DNA of 64,000 nucleotides from Heterostelium album PN500 (lineage: Eukaryota; Evosea; Eumycetozoa; Acytosteliales; Acytosteliaceae), in assembly GCF_000004825.1 (NCBI RefSeq), contig NW_008805068.1, forward strand, positions 1 to 64,000, read 5' to 3'. The notes under the pieces were generated by a model. The model did no database searches, was not told the origin of the DNA, and was given only the letters and a program-made list of their open reading frames with translations. The translations under genes and the position numbers were made by a program. Each line of letters begins with the position of its first letter. The first letter of the stretch is position 1. Below are positions 1 through 11,531 of this stretch, piece by piece.

Positions 1-31
<31 letters not shown>

Positions 32-84
32 TTCATATTCAACTTGTTGTTGATGTTGCTGTTGTTGATATGCACCATAATTTC
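1..84 (-). CDS. Glutamine-rich exon running off the left edge (partial)
   Basis: Read on the minus strand this is a run of CAG/CAA codons broken by His, Val, Glu and Tyr, i.e. a polyglutamine segment of a protein whose remainder lies left of the window. A good 3' splice site (TTTAG) lies at 85-86 and a GTAAG donor at 144-148, giving a possible 64-bp intron. The upstream stretch has a TAG in the matching frame, so the earlier exon is either non-coding or read in a different frame (an Asn/Ser frame opens with an ATG inside this exon). Which frame is used cannot be decided here. No function is inferable. Confidence 0.35.
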
Positions 85-149
85 CTAAATTATAATCAAT
101 AAATGTTTAGTAACATTCTATTAATTAATAAATTAATGTTTCTCTTACT

Positions 150-1528
150 GTTAATCTATCTGTAGCAATTTAAAGATTGTTGATGTCGATAATTGTAATC
201 CAAATGTAAATTATTTGGAACATTCGATCACTCTTGCTCGATATTGACCATATCTTCTTGTCAGATGGTAGTGACTGCATTGACTTTTATCAAAGTGTTT
301 CACATCTTAGCCAAAGAGTCGATCACCGCTATTGTCCTATCTCATATAGCTTCTAAAATAAGTATCTATCTTTGAGAGTATAGTCAATCTAATATCTAAT
401 CTTCATTCATCAGAACCAACCACCACTCAACTAATATATTGACATTGCTGTCAACAAAAGATATCTAACCAAAAGTTGCATATTGTGTATCTATTAATTA
501 ATTAAAATTAGTTTGTTAGTTTAGTTTAGCATTATAGGAATGATCATTATCTCAATATTACTGTTCAATATGTATCTTTTTAGAATACAAAAAGTAAACT
601 TGAAGAGTGAGACAATATAATAGACAAACAATACTGAAATCATTTACTGAGCTTACATTTGAATTGAATCTTATGACTCATTACTTTCTTTAAATAATTT
701 ATTATATTCTAAAGATGTAACATCTTTTAAAATTATTAAATAAATATTGATATTATTATTATTATTGATAATGATATCAAGATCTATAAAGATTTAAAAT
801 GAAAAGTAAAAAAAAAAAAAAAAAAAAAGAAATTTATTGATCATTAACACTGAACATCAAAAGTAATATTTTATTATTTTAATTGTTAACAACAACTTAC
901 AATCATTTATCATTTAACTATAGTAAAACAAAAATTAGCATATTTTATATTGACCTCTATTATCATGCAACTCTTGTAAAGATAATTTGAAAGGTTAGTT
1001 AACTTTTATTCTTATTTAATCTACACTCTATCTTTACTGTTTTTTATTCAATATTATATCGATTTAACTTGTCTATAGACAAAATACAATATTAATCATG
1101 ATTCAGACAACTTGGATTACCAAATATTAAACTTTAACATAATTACACACCAACAAAATAATCTTATATCAACTATCTTGAATCACAATTACACAATCAT
1201 TAAAAATAACATAACAGAGAAACCTATACTTTTATTATACAATCCTATACACTAATGATTTCAAATTACTGAATGCTCATCACGATTATTCACACTTGAT
1301 CTACAATTGAAATTGATTCTCAATTCAAATAGCTCATTTTATTTATTCATTAATTTATATAATTCGTTTAATCAATCACTCATTAGTTTTCTCATTCATT
1401 GACATATATTTATTTATTTATTCATAAATCCTATATAATTTCAATAAACTAAATACTATACTATCATTTATTAATTGATTTACTAATATTTTTAAACTTT
1501 AATGATATTAGATCAATAAAAATGGTGA
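150..1528. other. Gene-poor A+T-rich stretch
   Basis: No convincing gene. Between about 164 and 350 the base composition is less skewed and the plus strand reads like decayed leucine-rich-repeat coding DNA (a segment SNLKIVDVDNCNPNVNYLEH, then a stop, then a further open stretch to about 353). It may be a relic of a gene like the F-box/LRR gene at 2242, but it is too short to prove. From 480 to 1500 there is only A+T-rich sequence with poly-A runs (809-828) and no open frame worth reporting. Confidence 0.4.
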
Positions 1529-1744
1529 TCATACACAGATATTCAAGGCATTTTTGAATTCTTTTGGAGGTAAAAGATCTTTGAATAAGACATCTGCTCC
1601 ACTGACCACACTTACTGTGCTTGAAGAACATATTGGACCTTGTTGTTGGCACGAATAGTTGTAATCTTTTTCTGGTCCAGAGATGACAGTTTGGCGACAA
1701 TTACAATAATCGATTAAATCATTTAGAAACTCTGCAAAGTGATG
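1529..1744 (-). other. Unrecognised coding-like terminal exon or gene fragment
   Basis: The minus strand is open for 71 codons from a plausible 3' splice site (AG at 1745-1746) to a TGA at 1529-1531. The peptide has balanced composition, four clustered Cys, and ends in LLPPKEFKNALNICV, unlike the low-complexity frames around it. No ATG opens this frame, so it would have to be a downstream exon. I do not recognise it. It could be the last exon of a small gene or a relic. Confidence 0.25.
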
Positions 1745-1814
1745 CTATTCCTCTACTATCTAACTTAACAATGTAAACAACGAGAATTACAATTAATTAA
1801 TAATTATAAATAAA

Positions 1815-2012
1815 CTATCTAAATAAGTTTTTTTTATTTTTATTTGAGAAAGTAGAGATGTTGAACGTATGTTTGTCTCGATCATTATCGTCAACATATA
1901 TGTGGTTATGTCTTGTTCTTGCAACATCTGAAGCTTTCACTCTCATAGTATCTTTAATCACTTGATCCTTTGTAATGAAAAAAAACATCAATACACCAAT
2001 ATAATTAAACAA
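1815..2012 (-). other. Unrecognised coding-like fragment
   Basis: The minus strand is open for 65 codons. The central part (KDTMRVKASDVARTRHNHIY and a following DDNDRDKH) has the composition of real protein, while both ends are A+T-rich. No good donor links it to the fragment at 1529-1744, and a further coding-like scrap lies near 2110-2190. The three pieces may be the remains of one minus-strand gene. No family is recognised. Confidence 0.22.
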
Positions 2013-2241
2013 TAAATATTAATATATTTTTTTCGAACTTCATTTGCGATTCTTTGAAATGCAAAATTGCATAAAAACACACCTTCATCATATTAACCCT
2101 ATTTATTAATTAATAAATTAATATTTTTTTCTGTACCAAGGAGACCGCCAAAATCATTGTAGGATAGTACAAAGAGAAACACAATTCTTATTTAGAATAT
2201 TTGTTTATTGATCATTTTTTTAAAAAATATATTTTTAAAAG

Positions 2242-3696
2242 ATGACAACAAAAGAAATATTAGATAAACAAATAAATTATAATATAAATGAACTTGAGAA
2301 AATGAAGAGGGAAGAATTGGTTGAAATAGTGAAAGCATACTCATTAAAACATAGTCATATTAGAAAAGATATGCTTATCAATGCTATCATTCAGTATCAA
2401 CAACAAATTATTGATTTGAAATCAAAATTAATTGCAAACAACCCGATCCAACAATATTTTCGTGGAACAGTTGGATATAGATTACCAACTTTGATAATCT
2501 ATCAAATAATTCAAGATATCTGGAATGATGATATCATTTTCAATACGAATACAGATCAACTTTTTTCTAACTACCGATGGTTATTTTCTATTGCATTGGT
2601 TTGCAAAGAGTTGTTCCAACTGATTTCAACGTTATTCACTCGCTTTCAAATTGAAAGTTTTCAAATATTTGGTGATCATAGCAATCCAGATACAGTAGGA
2701 GTGGAGATAAAAAATCATTATTTAAATCAACATTCCATACTCAAGATTATCAGTCATCTAACAATGTCTTTAGATATCTTAAAGGAAATTGCAAGCAAGT
2801 CAACGAAAGCTGAATTGGTATTAATCTTCAACCATGTCTACAAACTAAAATTAATCGTCATGAAGAACAAACCTATGTTAATACAACAAACCAAATCAAT
2901 GATTCAATTGATGCCAAATCTTGAATCAGTACAAATCTGTGGTGCAACAATTAACAACATCAATGTATTTCAGGCTTTACAACAAATACCACGACTGACA
3001 TCACTCAATTTAATAAAATGTTATTTTGAAAGAATTGACTTTCGCTCTATATTCATATCAAACTCTTTGAAAAAGTTGAAACTTCCAAAACTCTTTAGTG
3101 GCCTTAAATTCCGAACAAACCAGAGTCAAGTTACCACCCTCGGTTTTACCAATATTAGCTTGGAACGAATTCCGATGATCAGTAGTATCTTTAAGAACAT
3201 CACCAAACTCATATTGTGGACCATCGTCAAGAGAGATGAGCAAATAGAGTTGGAGAAACTGTTATGCTCACCAGAGTGTAAGGTACACACTCTCTACATG
3301 GATTGTAGACCGTTTTTGAATCGTGTGTTGGCCAAGAATCAATCAATTGAAAACATAGATGTTGGTCGCGGTCTGGCGAAAACATTCGAAGTGGCATCCA
3401 GATCGTCATCGATAAATCGTTTCATATTTCATGAGAAGTTTGACCAGTATATGTATTCTAACGAACAGAGACCCACTGGCTACATACATATCAAATCGAA
3501 ACATCGATTCAGCCCTGGTCCATTACATGGAACCTACCGAGCTGACCCCGTTGCAAACTACGCCAAGAAGATCTATAATGTATCGGTGCACACATATGGC
3601 AATCAAATTTCAGAGAATAGAGATGACAATCGAGCAATCGAAAAAACCTATCCAAATTTAAAGTTTTTATATTATCGTCGTAGATGGAATAAATAA
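2242..3696 (+). CDS. SAP/F-box/leucine-rich-repeat-like protein
   Basis: A single-exon gene of 484 residues starting at the first ATG after a T/A-rich leader. Residues about 20-52 resemble a SAP helix-loop-helix (MKREELVEIVKAY, then RKDMLINAI). Residues about 79-130 look like a degenerate F-box (LPTLIIYQIIQDIW, then ALVCKELF). The remainder is irregular leucine-rich repeats (for example LTSLNLIKCYF). Dictyostelids carry large, fast-evolving families with this layout. F-box proteins usually recruit substrates to SCF ubiquitin ligases and LRRs bind the substrate; that role here is inference. The C-terminal 100 residues are basic and non-repetitive. Nothing indicates its particular target. Confidence 0.8.
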   Translation: MTTKEILDKQINYNINELEKMKREELVEIVKAYSLKHSHIRKDMLINAIIQYQQQIIDLKSKLIANNPIQQYFRGTVGYRLPTLIIYQIIQDIWNDDIIFNTNTDQLFSNYRWLFSIALVCKELFQLISTLFTRFQIESFQIFGDHSNPDTVGVEIKNHYLNQHSILKIISHLTMSLDILKEIASKSTKAELVLIFNHVYKLKLIVMKNKPMLIQQTKSMIQLMPNLESVQICGATINNINVFQALQQIPRLTSLNLIKCYFERIDFRSIFISNSLKKLKLPKLFSGLKFRTNQSQVTTLGFTNISLERIPMISSIFKNITKLILWTIVKRDEQIELEKLLCSPECKVHTLYMDCRPFLNRVLAKNQSIENIDVGRGLAKTFEVASRSSSINRFIFHEKFDQYMYSNEQRPTGYIHIKSKHRFSPGPLHGTYRADPVANYAKKIYNVSVHTYGNQISENRDDNRAIEKTYPNLKFLYYRRRWNK

Positions 3697-3998
3697 TTAT
3701 ATAGTAATAAATCATACCTCTTCAAATTTTTAAATACAATATATAAAAGAAAAAAACCTATAACAAAGAGAATAAAATGATAGCAAATCGAATATAATCA
3801 TACATTTTTTATTATTTAATTTTCTTTTATTGTTGGACACAATTTTTTTTTTAAAAAAAAAAAAAAAAACCATCTGATCGAAGCTATGTCAAAAAGCAAG
3901 ATTTTTTTATTTAAAATTTATATTATTATAATTTATATATTTAATCAACTTTATAATAATACCATATCAGCAGCAACAGCATACTATATTATAATAAA
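3697..3998. other. Intergenic spacer with homopolymer runs
   Basis: A+T-rich spacer between two plus-strand genes, with a T run directly followed by an A run at 3843-3870. Nothing gene-like is seen. It must hold the 3' end of the F-box gene and the promoter of brk1. Confidence 0.6.
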
Positions 3999-4275
3999 AT
4001 GACAAAGGCACCTATTCAAAAAGATTGGGAGGAGAGAGAATTCATTGAGAGTGTAACATTAAATATACAAAAGATTATCGATTTCTTAAATAAGTTTGGT
4101 ATGTATCATCAACATGTATTATAACAATCATATAATTGTTCTAACATTGTGATTAAACAACTCATTTGTAGAACTATCAACTAGAAATAAATTAGCAACT
4201 GTAAATGAAAAGATTTTAACATTAGAGAGACAGGTAGATTATTTAGAAGCATCTTTCAAGACTGTCTCCGAATAG
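3999..4275 (+). CDS. brk1: BRK1/HSPC300, SCAR/WAVE complex subunit
   Basis: Two exons (3999-4098 and 4172-4275, intron GTATGT to TTTGTAG) encode 67 residues. The protein matches the small alpha-helical BRICK1/HSPC300 family in length and sequence: IQKDWEEREFIESVTLNIQK, then KIIDFLNKFELSTRNKLA, then LTLERQVDYLEA near the end. BRK1 is the smallest subunit of the five-protein SCAR/WAVE complex, which relays Rac signals to the Arp2/3 complex at the leading edge; it forms a trimeric coiled coil with SCAR and Abi. Arp3 is encoded 5.6 kb downstream. The two short exons escape simple ORF searches because neither exceeds 35 codons. Confidence 0.95.
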
Positions 4276-4545
4276 ATTGAAATATAGATCATATATAATA
4301 GATAGAGTAAACCTATAACTTTAACATTATCATAACAACCGCAACAATATCAAGTGAATCAATCAAAAATAAGAGTAATAGATTTGTAACTATATAATAA
4401 GTTCACATGGTATACAATCTCATTTAACCAGCCAACCAACCAACCAATCAAACACAACAAAAAATAAACATTGTAAAATAGATTTAAGATAAACCTTGTT
4501 TTTAATTTTGTAAATAAATATTTATAAAAATGAGAATATAATTAA

Positions 4546-5914
4546 TTAATCACTGATTGCCTGATAGGTAAGCGTTTCACTTGGTTGCTCGACATCCAAT
4601 ACATGAACTTGATATTTTAATGAATGATATTCATCTCTCTGTGGTAAGATCTTCATAACAATATTCTCTACAATAAAAGTTGCAACTGCTAACAATCCTA
4701 AACCTGATACAAACTGAATATAATTAAAAAAATAAGTATAAATGATAAGTTTTGTCTACTGTCAGAGATATTTACATTTAAAAGTAAGGTTTGAAAATCG
4801 AATGCACCGATTTGACCGGTTTGTAAGAATATCAGCTTCACTCCGTGTCGATTCAGCACGAAACGATGTTGCAGATCAGATCCATATATAGGCTCCATGA
4901 TCTTGAACTTTGTATCCTTTATTGCTTTGAAACGGTAGGTATAACGATAGTTGTTGGTATTATAAGTATAGACATTACTATAATCTATAAACACCAGTAA
5001 AATAATACCGTCATCTCTAATCGATCTTGAAGAATTACTTAAACTCATGTCATCCAATGAATCGATGCCAGCTGCCTCTAAAATAGTATCCAAAGTCAAA
5101 ATGTCAAACAATCCTTTTTGACCAACAACGCTTGGTGGCTAAAGTAATTACAGATTGTGGTTAGAATAATTTGCTCATCCAACTAGCTGTTTACATATAA
5201 CATACAGGTGGTGTCCATGGTTTACCGTCGGTATCTAAAAGTTGACCAGGCAACTCACGTGCGTTGAATTGGATGTCATGTGAAGGTGCTGAGAGTGTGT
5301 GATCGAGGAGAATAGTGAAATTGTCAATGTCGGCAATAAAGAGATTGGTAGTGTTGAACGATTCGAATGTGCAATTCAAGCTAGTCAGATCGCAGTTGGG
5401 GGTGTCTTGTACCTCTGTGGTGACACGTGTCGACACGAACATCGAGTAGTCGGCTGTTGGAGGATAAACAATCAACTCTTCATCCCAATAGGCACATTGC
5501 ATTGTTGGAAATCCATTGAATATGATGTTTGTACTGTTTAAACAATATGGTAATTCACTTGATCTTGCTTGTGGCTAAGTTTTATAAAATATTGTTTTTT
5601 TTAAAAAGTGTTAACACTCACACATCTTACTATTACTTTCATTTAGAAAACTTACTGCTTGCAAAGAGGTACGAATGGTACCAATAGGCAACTCTATAGA
5701 TAGATAGCTTTTATCTAATACAATATTAAAAATAAATATATACACGAAAATTGCAAATAAAAATATAATATGAAGAATTTTGAGTCTTTTATCTTTGATT
5801 TTAACAATCTAATATTATGATAATATAAATGTTAGATAAATTTAAATTAAATATAAGGTCAATTAAACATACCTTCTCAGTTTCATAAGAAGTAAATAAA
5901 TCAGCTAAGCCCAT
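4546..5914 (-). CDS. p2x: P2X receptor (ATP-gated cation channel)
   Basis: Five exons (5914-5873, 5808-5656, 5574-5206, 5138-4776, 4713-4546), all joined in phase 0, give 364 residues, the usual P2X length. The N-terminal YETEK (residues 10-14) fits the conserved Yx[TS]x[KR] P2X motif. TM1 spans about 25-45. A large extracellular/lumenal loop follows. The region before TM2 reads HGVKLIFLQTGQIGAFDF, which is the P2X signature, and TM2 covers about 310-332. The cytosolic tail holds YHSLK (338-342), matching the YxxxK surface-stabilising motif. In D. discoideum five P2X receptors act mainly on the contractile vacuole in Ca2+ release and osmoregulation. Which paralogue this is cannot be told. The gene converges with brk1 (270 bp between stops). 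Confidence 0.93.
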
Positions 5915-6203
5915 ACTTTAAATTTTTACTGTTAAAATTAAACTATTGATGACATTGATTTAAATATATTATTTATTTAAATTGTTTAACAAATAAACAA
6001 AGGAATATCAAGATTGAAAGAATAATCAAAGGAGAAGTTGGATTTGACAAAAAAAAAAATCTGAAAACAAAATAATTTAAAAAAATGTAAATTAATAAAA
6101 ACGTGTGGTAAAATGATGCAAACACACGGTTATGAGTTGGCATTGGCCTTACAATCACTCTTTTTAAATATGATATATTTTAATATATTATCTGTTATTT
6201 GTT

Positions 6204-8904
6204 TCAATTTTTTGATGTTATTGAGGATGATGTCGATGTTGTTGTTGATGTTGAAGAAGAAGATGAATTTAAAGTTGCTTTATCTACATCCAAAAACTCT
6301 GTGATAATTCCAGCTGCTATTGTTTTACCAGATTCACGTAGTGTAAATCTACCGAGTTGTCTATAGGAGCTGTATAATTCGAGACACGCCAGTCTGGTGA
6401 GTTGAACTTCGACCAACGCTGTCATGCCGTCCGATACACAACGTGGCTTCTTTTTGGAGACACCTCCACTGTTGTCGAGAAGTGAGAGTAGTTTGGTAAT
6501 GGTGGCTGGCTCCTCCATAGAGTGAGCGTGAAACACCGCTTGATAACCATTGGTAATCGGGAGCGGCAATGTGAATGTGACAATCTGTGCCAAGAATCGC
6601 TTGGATACCTGGATTGGCTTTTCGGGGTCGCTAAGGATGCTTCCCAAACGCAAGATATTGGTGACGTCGATCGCCAGTGACAAATCGATATTATCACCAC
6701 CAACTGCCCAATCCGAATCGTTATGTGCTCTGCGGATCGCCTTGACTGTGCAGAGCTCATTGCCTGGTGAGATCAGTAACTTATCGCCAACACCCAGCAC
6801 ACCTGCCTCGATCTTTCCACCGACCAAAACTGAGCCCTTCGAGTTGGTTTTATAAATATCGTTGACACCCATTCTAAATGGTTTGTTAATAAGACGCTCA
6901 CCAACACTGAAACTATCGATCTGTTGTACTAGAGTGTTACCGGTGTACCATGAACAACGTGGATCAGCTATCTTCTCGATCAAATTATCACCTTTGAATC
7001 CACTGATTGGCATGAAATAAAGATTCTTCTCATTGAATTTGGCAGATACCAAGAATTGCTTTAATGTCTCTGTGATGTAGTTGTAACGTTCTTCGGACCA
7101 GTCTACCAAGTCCATCTTGTTGATAGCGACAATGAGCTGCATGATTCCAAGACTTTTGGCGAGGAGTGCATGTTCCTTGGTCTGTCCTTCCGATGAAAAT
7201 CCAGCCTCAAACTCTGATGCGTTGATCAGGAGGATAGCAACATCGGCTTGTGTCGTTCCACTGATCATGTTGGGTACGAAATCTCTATGTCCTGGAGCGT
7301 CCAGCAATGTAATCTTACGGTGTTCGGTCTCAAAGTAACGAACACACACGTCCATTGTCACACCACGCTCACGCTCTTCTTGGTGCTCATCCAACACCCA
7401 AGCAAAGTGGAATGAACCCTTACCAATGTTGTTTGCCTCTCTCTCGAATTTACTGATAGTTCTCTGGTCTACATAGCCAAGCTTATACAGCAAGTGACCC
7501 ATTGTAGTTGACTTTCCAGCATCTACATGTCCAATCACTACCATATTCAAATGTGGCTTGTTGTTGGTGGTAGCAAATGAATTGTGCACCAACTCTTCCA
7601 ACTCCTTCTTTCGAGAAGCAGAGTGTTGTTTCACATTCTTGTGAACATTGATATTTCCTTGTGAAGCACTCAGGTTTGCAGCCGCTGCCATATTCAAATC
7701 AGAGTCTGACGGTGAGCCTGCCATCTCTGAAGAAATCGATCCTGTTGGTGTATTATAAGGTGTTCTCGATTGTTGCTGCGTTTGCTTCTTAATATTTATA
7801 TTCTTTAATCCATCACTTAGTTGATTTGTATTTATATTCTTTGATGCCGATTGATTTACATTTTGATTCTTTTGAATCGATTTACTTTGATTCCCACCTA
7901 TAAATATAAATTATAGCAATAGATTAATTAGTTAACCACTCAAGATGTTGGGCAATAACAAAACAAACTAAAATTAATAAACACACAGAGAGTAGAACAA
8001 AATATAGAATGAGTGATAGATTACTTGGTTTAAATGCTTGTTTTTGTTTGAATAGAATGATGTCATCGGGTGATGGATCTTCAAAGTTGTAGGGTGTGAT
8101 TGGATCGTCTTTGTCATTGTCACGATCATACAATGACATTGAGTTGAACTGTGATATCGCTAAACTCTCTGGTTTCACGATTTTAGTTGGTGACATTTCA
8201 CAGAGATTCAATGCTAACTCTGATGGTTTGTAATTACTCGAATGTTGTCTTTGTTGTCTACTAACAACATTGATCTTTGTTAAATTTGATACATTAGGCA
8301 ATCCACCACCAACATAATTATTATTGATATCATCTTTACATAATATTATATTTTACAAAACAAAGTCAATCAACAATTTGAATTGAAATAAATAAAAAGA
8401 AATTAAACATATATATATATATATGTTTTTTTTCACATTTTGTTTGTTTTTTTCTATAATTTAACATACCTTTACTATTGTTGTTATTATTGTTTGTCTG
8501 TTTAGCCTGTTGTTGTTGTTGTTGCTGCTTTGGTGCTTGTTGTTTTGGTTGTTGTTTCTTTTTGTTGCTGTTTGCAGATGGATTGTCAGCAAGATTCAAA
8601 AAGTGATCGACTGCTTTGTCAAACATCAAAGTCATAGTCTGTCAATACATCGTAGATCTCTTCCAATGCAATGTCAGGAATTGCTTCGATTACCATATCG
8701 TAGACATCATACACCTCATCGTCGAAATCATCATTGTTTTGTTGACCTCCTACTGCTTCCTCCTCTGAATAGTCATCCTCATCGTCATAGTTTCCATAAT
8801 CTATAAATATAAAAACTAAACTTAGTGAACTGCTGCCAAGTTAAATACAACACTATTTATTTACCATCATCCGTTAAATTCTTTAAATATCTATGTCTTG
8901 ACAT
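6204..8904 (-). CDS. hbs1: HBS1, ribosome-rescue GTPase (apparent +1 shift in exon 2)
   Basis: Four exons (8904-8865, 8800-8470, 8333-8025, 7897-6204). The product has an HBS1-type N-terminus (MSRHRYLKNLTDD, an acidic stretch, then a UBA-like helical segment), a Gln/Asn linker and an EF1A/eRF3-type GTPase: GHVDAGKST (about 349-357), DAPGH (426-430), NKMD (486-489) and two beta-barrel domains, with a Ser/Thr tail. HBS1 with Dom34/Pelota recognises stalled ribosomes in no-go and non-stop decay. The frame breaks once in exon 2: after codons for FDV the next in-frame codon is TGA, whereas skipping one base restores DKAVDHFLNL. The surplus base lies in the AAA run at 8621-8623 (plus strand). With one base removed the exons sum to exactly 791 codons (790 residues). 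This is a sequence error, a mutation or a programmed +1 frameshift. Confidence 0.92.
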
Positions 8905-9892
8905 TATTCTTTAATCTATCTTTATAATTTTTATTTGATTGATCGGTCAAAACAAAACAACACAACAAGATATATTAAATAATTAAAAAATTAAAAAAAT
9001 TAATAAAAAAAAAAAAAAAAAAAAAGTCAAAAATAAACAAAGAAAAAAAAAAAAAAAAAATTTTAAATTCATCCCACACCACCGAACAGATAGATATTAC
9101 AGATCGATAAGTGTAGTGATTCGAAAGACATAGAAATAATAAGATTCATGTTTCACATATTTTAATCTAAAGTTCATATTCATTGATTCATTGATCCTGC
9201 AATTAGTTTTTTTGCAACTTAATAAAAATAATTCAAACAATTAACAAATAAAATTATATTTATCTGTATATTTATTTTTAATTTTTTATCTCTGTTTGCA
9301 AATTTACAAAAAATTAATATTAAAATTAAAGATATTTCTCTTGAGTGAAAAAAACTTTGGTTTTAATATTATGATAACCATTAATGATTGACTTTGGAAG
9401 AAAAAATTGTTGTTCATTTTTTTTATTTTAAAATTTATATTTTCTTTTTTTGTTGATGTTGGTTGTGGGTTTTTACATAATAAAGCAATTTTGATGGGTT
9501 TTTTAATAGATAACTGTGGCTTTTTTTTTCATTATTGTATTTTTTTGAAAATTTTTAATTTTTTTCAATTTTTTTTTAATTTTTTTTTGAACATTGGCTC
9601 ATCATTCTTTTCTGATGCACACCCACACCAAACTCTCATAGAATTTACCAAAACTATAACATCACCAATTACAAAATAATTATCTTTTTTTTTTGTTTTC
9701 AATCAAATCATTTTTTGATTAATACTTATTTATTTCAAACAAAAGACTAAAAGATATATATTCAGTAATCAAAAATCAACACCTTTCAAAAAAAAAAAAA
9801 AAAAACAAAACAAAACAAAACCAACCCTGTTGTATATTATAATTAATTTGTAGACATTTCTCTCAACACCAACCAACCAACTATATATAAAA
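8905..9892. promoter_or_regulatory. Shared divergent upstream region of hbs1 and arp3
   Basis: Nearly 1 kb between two divergent start codons. It is A+T-rich with long A runs (9007-9025, 9043-9060, 9788-9805) and T-rich tracts on the arp3 side, as is usual for dictyostelid promoters. A CA-rich element, CCCACACCACC, at 9073-9083 resembles the CA/G-box sites bound by GBF in Dictyostelium; this is resemblance only. A 90-codon frame at 9407-9679 is Phe-rich low-complexity read-through and is not considered a gene. Confidence 0.45.
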
Positions 9893-11531
9893 ATGAATTC
9901 AGGACTTCCAGCAGTTGTCATCGATAATGGTACCGGGTATGTATCGAATATCTACCAACTCGATTTTACTTGACTTCACACAAGCTTTAGATGACAATCG
10001 ACTCTGTTCAAAATGAATGAATTCAACTTTTACAACCAAAGTACAGTTCAACACAATATTAAATGGATATGGTAAAAAAAGTACATCGTTAAAGTTCGAA
10101 CTTTTGAAACTGAATAGTTGAAGTTCGTCGATTTAAAAGCGTTAATCAAAGAGTCAAGTGAAATGTATGGGCAATGAGGAATACTAATATATTCTATTTG
10201 TTTTAAACTATATAGTTATACCAAAATGGGTTATGCAGGTAACGATGATCCATCATTCATTATTCCATCAACCATCGCAACTCAATCATCAAAGGGTAAG
10301 CAAACAGCTGCTTCAATGAAGAAGGGTGTCGAAGATTTAGACTTTTTTATTGGTGATGAAGCTGTTGCCAACTCAAAGACCTACGATATCACTAATCCAA
10401 TCCGTCATGGTCAAATTCAAAACTGGACACACATGGAACAATATTGGGAGCAATGTATCTTCAAATACTTGCGTTGTGAACCAGAGGATCACTATTTCCT
10501 TTTGGTAAGTTGATAATAATAACAATACCTAATCATGATTACATTAAACTAACAAAATCAACATTTCTATTTTTCTATAAAATATAATATTTTTTTTGTT
10601 TTCTCAAATTTAAAAGACTGAACCACCCTTAAATGCACCAGAGAATCGTGAATTCACTGCAGAGATTATGTTTGAGACATTCAACGTTCCAGGATTATAT
10701 ATTGCAGTACAAGCAGTGTTGGCTCTTGCTGCCACCTGGACATTGAAGAATGCCGATCGTACCTTGACCGGTACTGTCATTGACTCTGGTGATGGTGTCA
10801 CTCACGTCATTCCAGTAGCTGAAGGTTACGTTATTGGTTCATCGATCAAGCACATCCCAATTGCCGGTAGAGATATCACTGGTTTCGTTCAACAAATCAT
10901 GAGAGAGCGTGAGCCAAACATCCCACCAGCTGAATCACTCGAAATTGCCAAGCGTGTCAAGGAGCAATACAGTTATGTCTGTCCAGACTTGGTCAAGGAG
11001 TTTGCCAAGTACGATGCCGAGCCAGACAAGTGGATCAAGCCAATCCAAGCTGCCGACGCTGTCACCAACCGTCCATTCTCATACGACGTCGGTTACGAGC
11101 GTTTCCTCGGTCCAGAGATTTTCTTCAACCCAGAGATCATCTCATCCGACTTTTTGACACCATTACCAAAGGTTGTCGATGACACCATCCAATCGTGTCC
11201 AATCGATTGTCGTCGTGGTCTCTACAAGAACATCGTTCTCTCTGGTGGTAGCACCATGTTCAAGGACTTTGGTAGAAGATTGCAAAGAGATATCAAGCGT
11301 TCTGTCGACTTCCGTATCAAGCGTTCCGAAGAACTCTCTGGTGGTAAGATCAAGGCTGTCCCATTGGAAGTCAACGTCGTCTCCCACAACCGTCAACGTT
11401 ACGCCGTATGGTTCGGTGGTTCCATGTTGGCCTCCACCCCAGATTTCTACAACTTGTGTCACACCAAGGCTAAATACGACGAGATTGGTCCAAGCATTTG
11501 CAGACATAATCCAGTCTTCTCAACTGCTTAA
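9893..11531 (+). CDS. arpC: Actin-related protein 3 (Arp2/3 complex)
   Basis: Three exons (9893-9936, 10216-10504, 10617-11531) encode 415 residues, close to the 418 usual for Arp3. The start [20 protein letters not shown] is the actin-fold phosphate-1 loop; exon 3 holds the phosphate-2 loop ([12 protein letters not shown]) and the adenosine motif ([18 protein letters not shown]). Arp3-specific inserts are present ([14 protein letters not shown], and the end [11 protein letters not shown]). With Arp2 it forms the template from which the complex nucleates branched actin filaments. The first intron, placed after 14 codons within the phosphate loop, is supported by a GTATGT donor and a TATATAG acceptor. 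Strong third-base C preference suggests high expression. A poly(A) signal AATAAA lies at 11660-11665. Confidence 0.97.

Noticed and set aside
2041-2100. Near-palindrome ATGCAAAATTGCAT
   Set aside because: Short and A+T-rich; expected often by chance in this sequence.
9407-9679. 90-codon Phe/Asn-rich open frame before arp3
   Set aside because: Low-complexity translation of a T-rich promoter; no ATG context, no domain, no splice structure.
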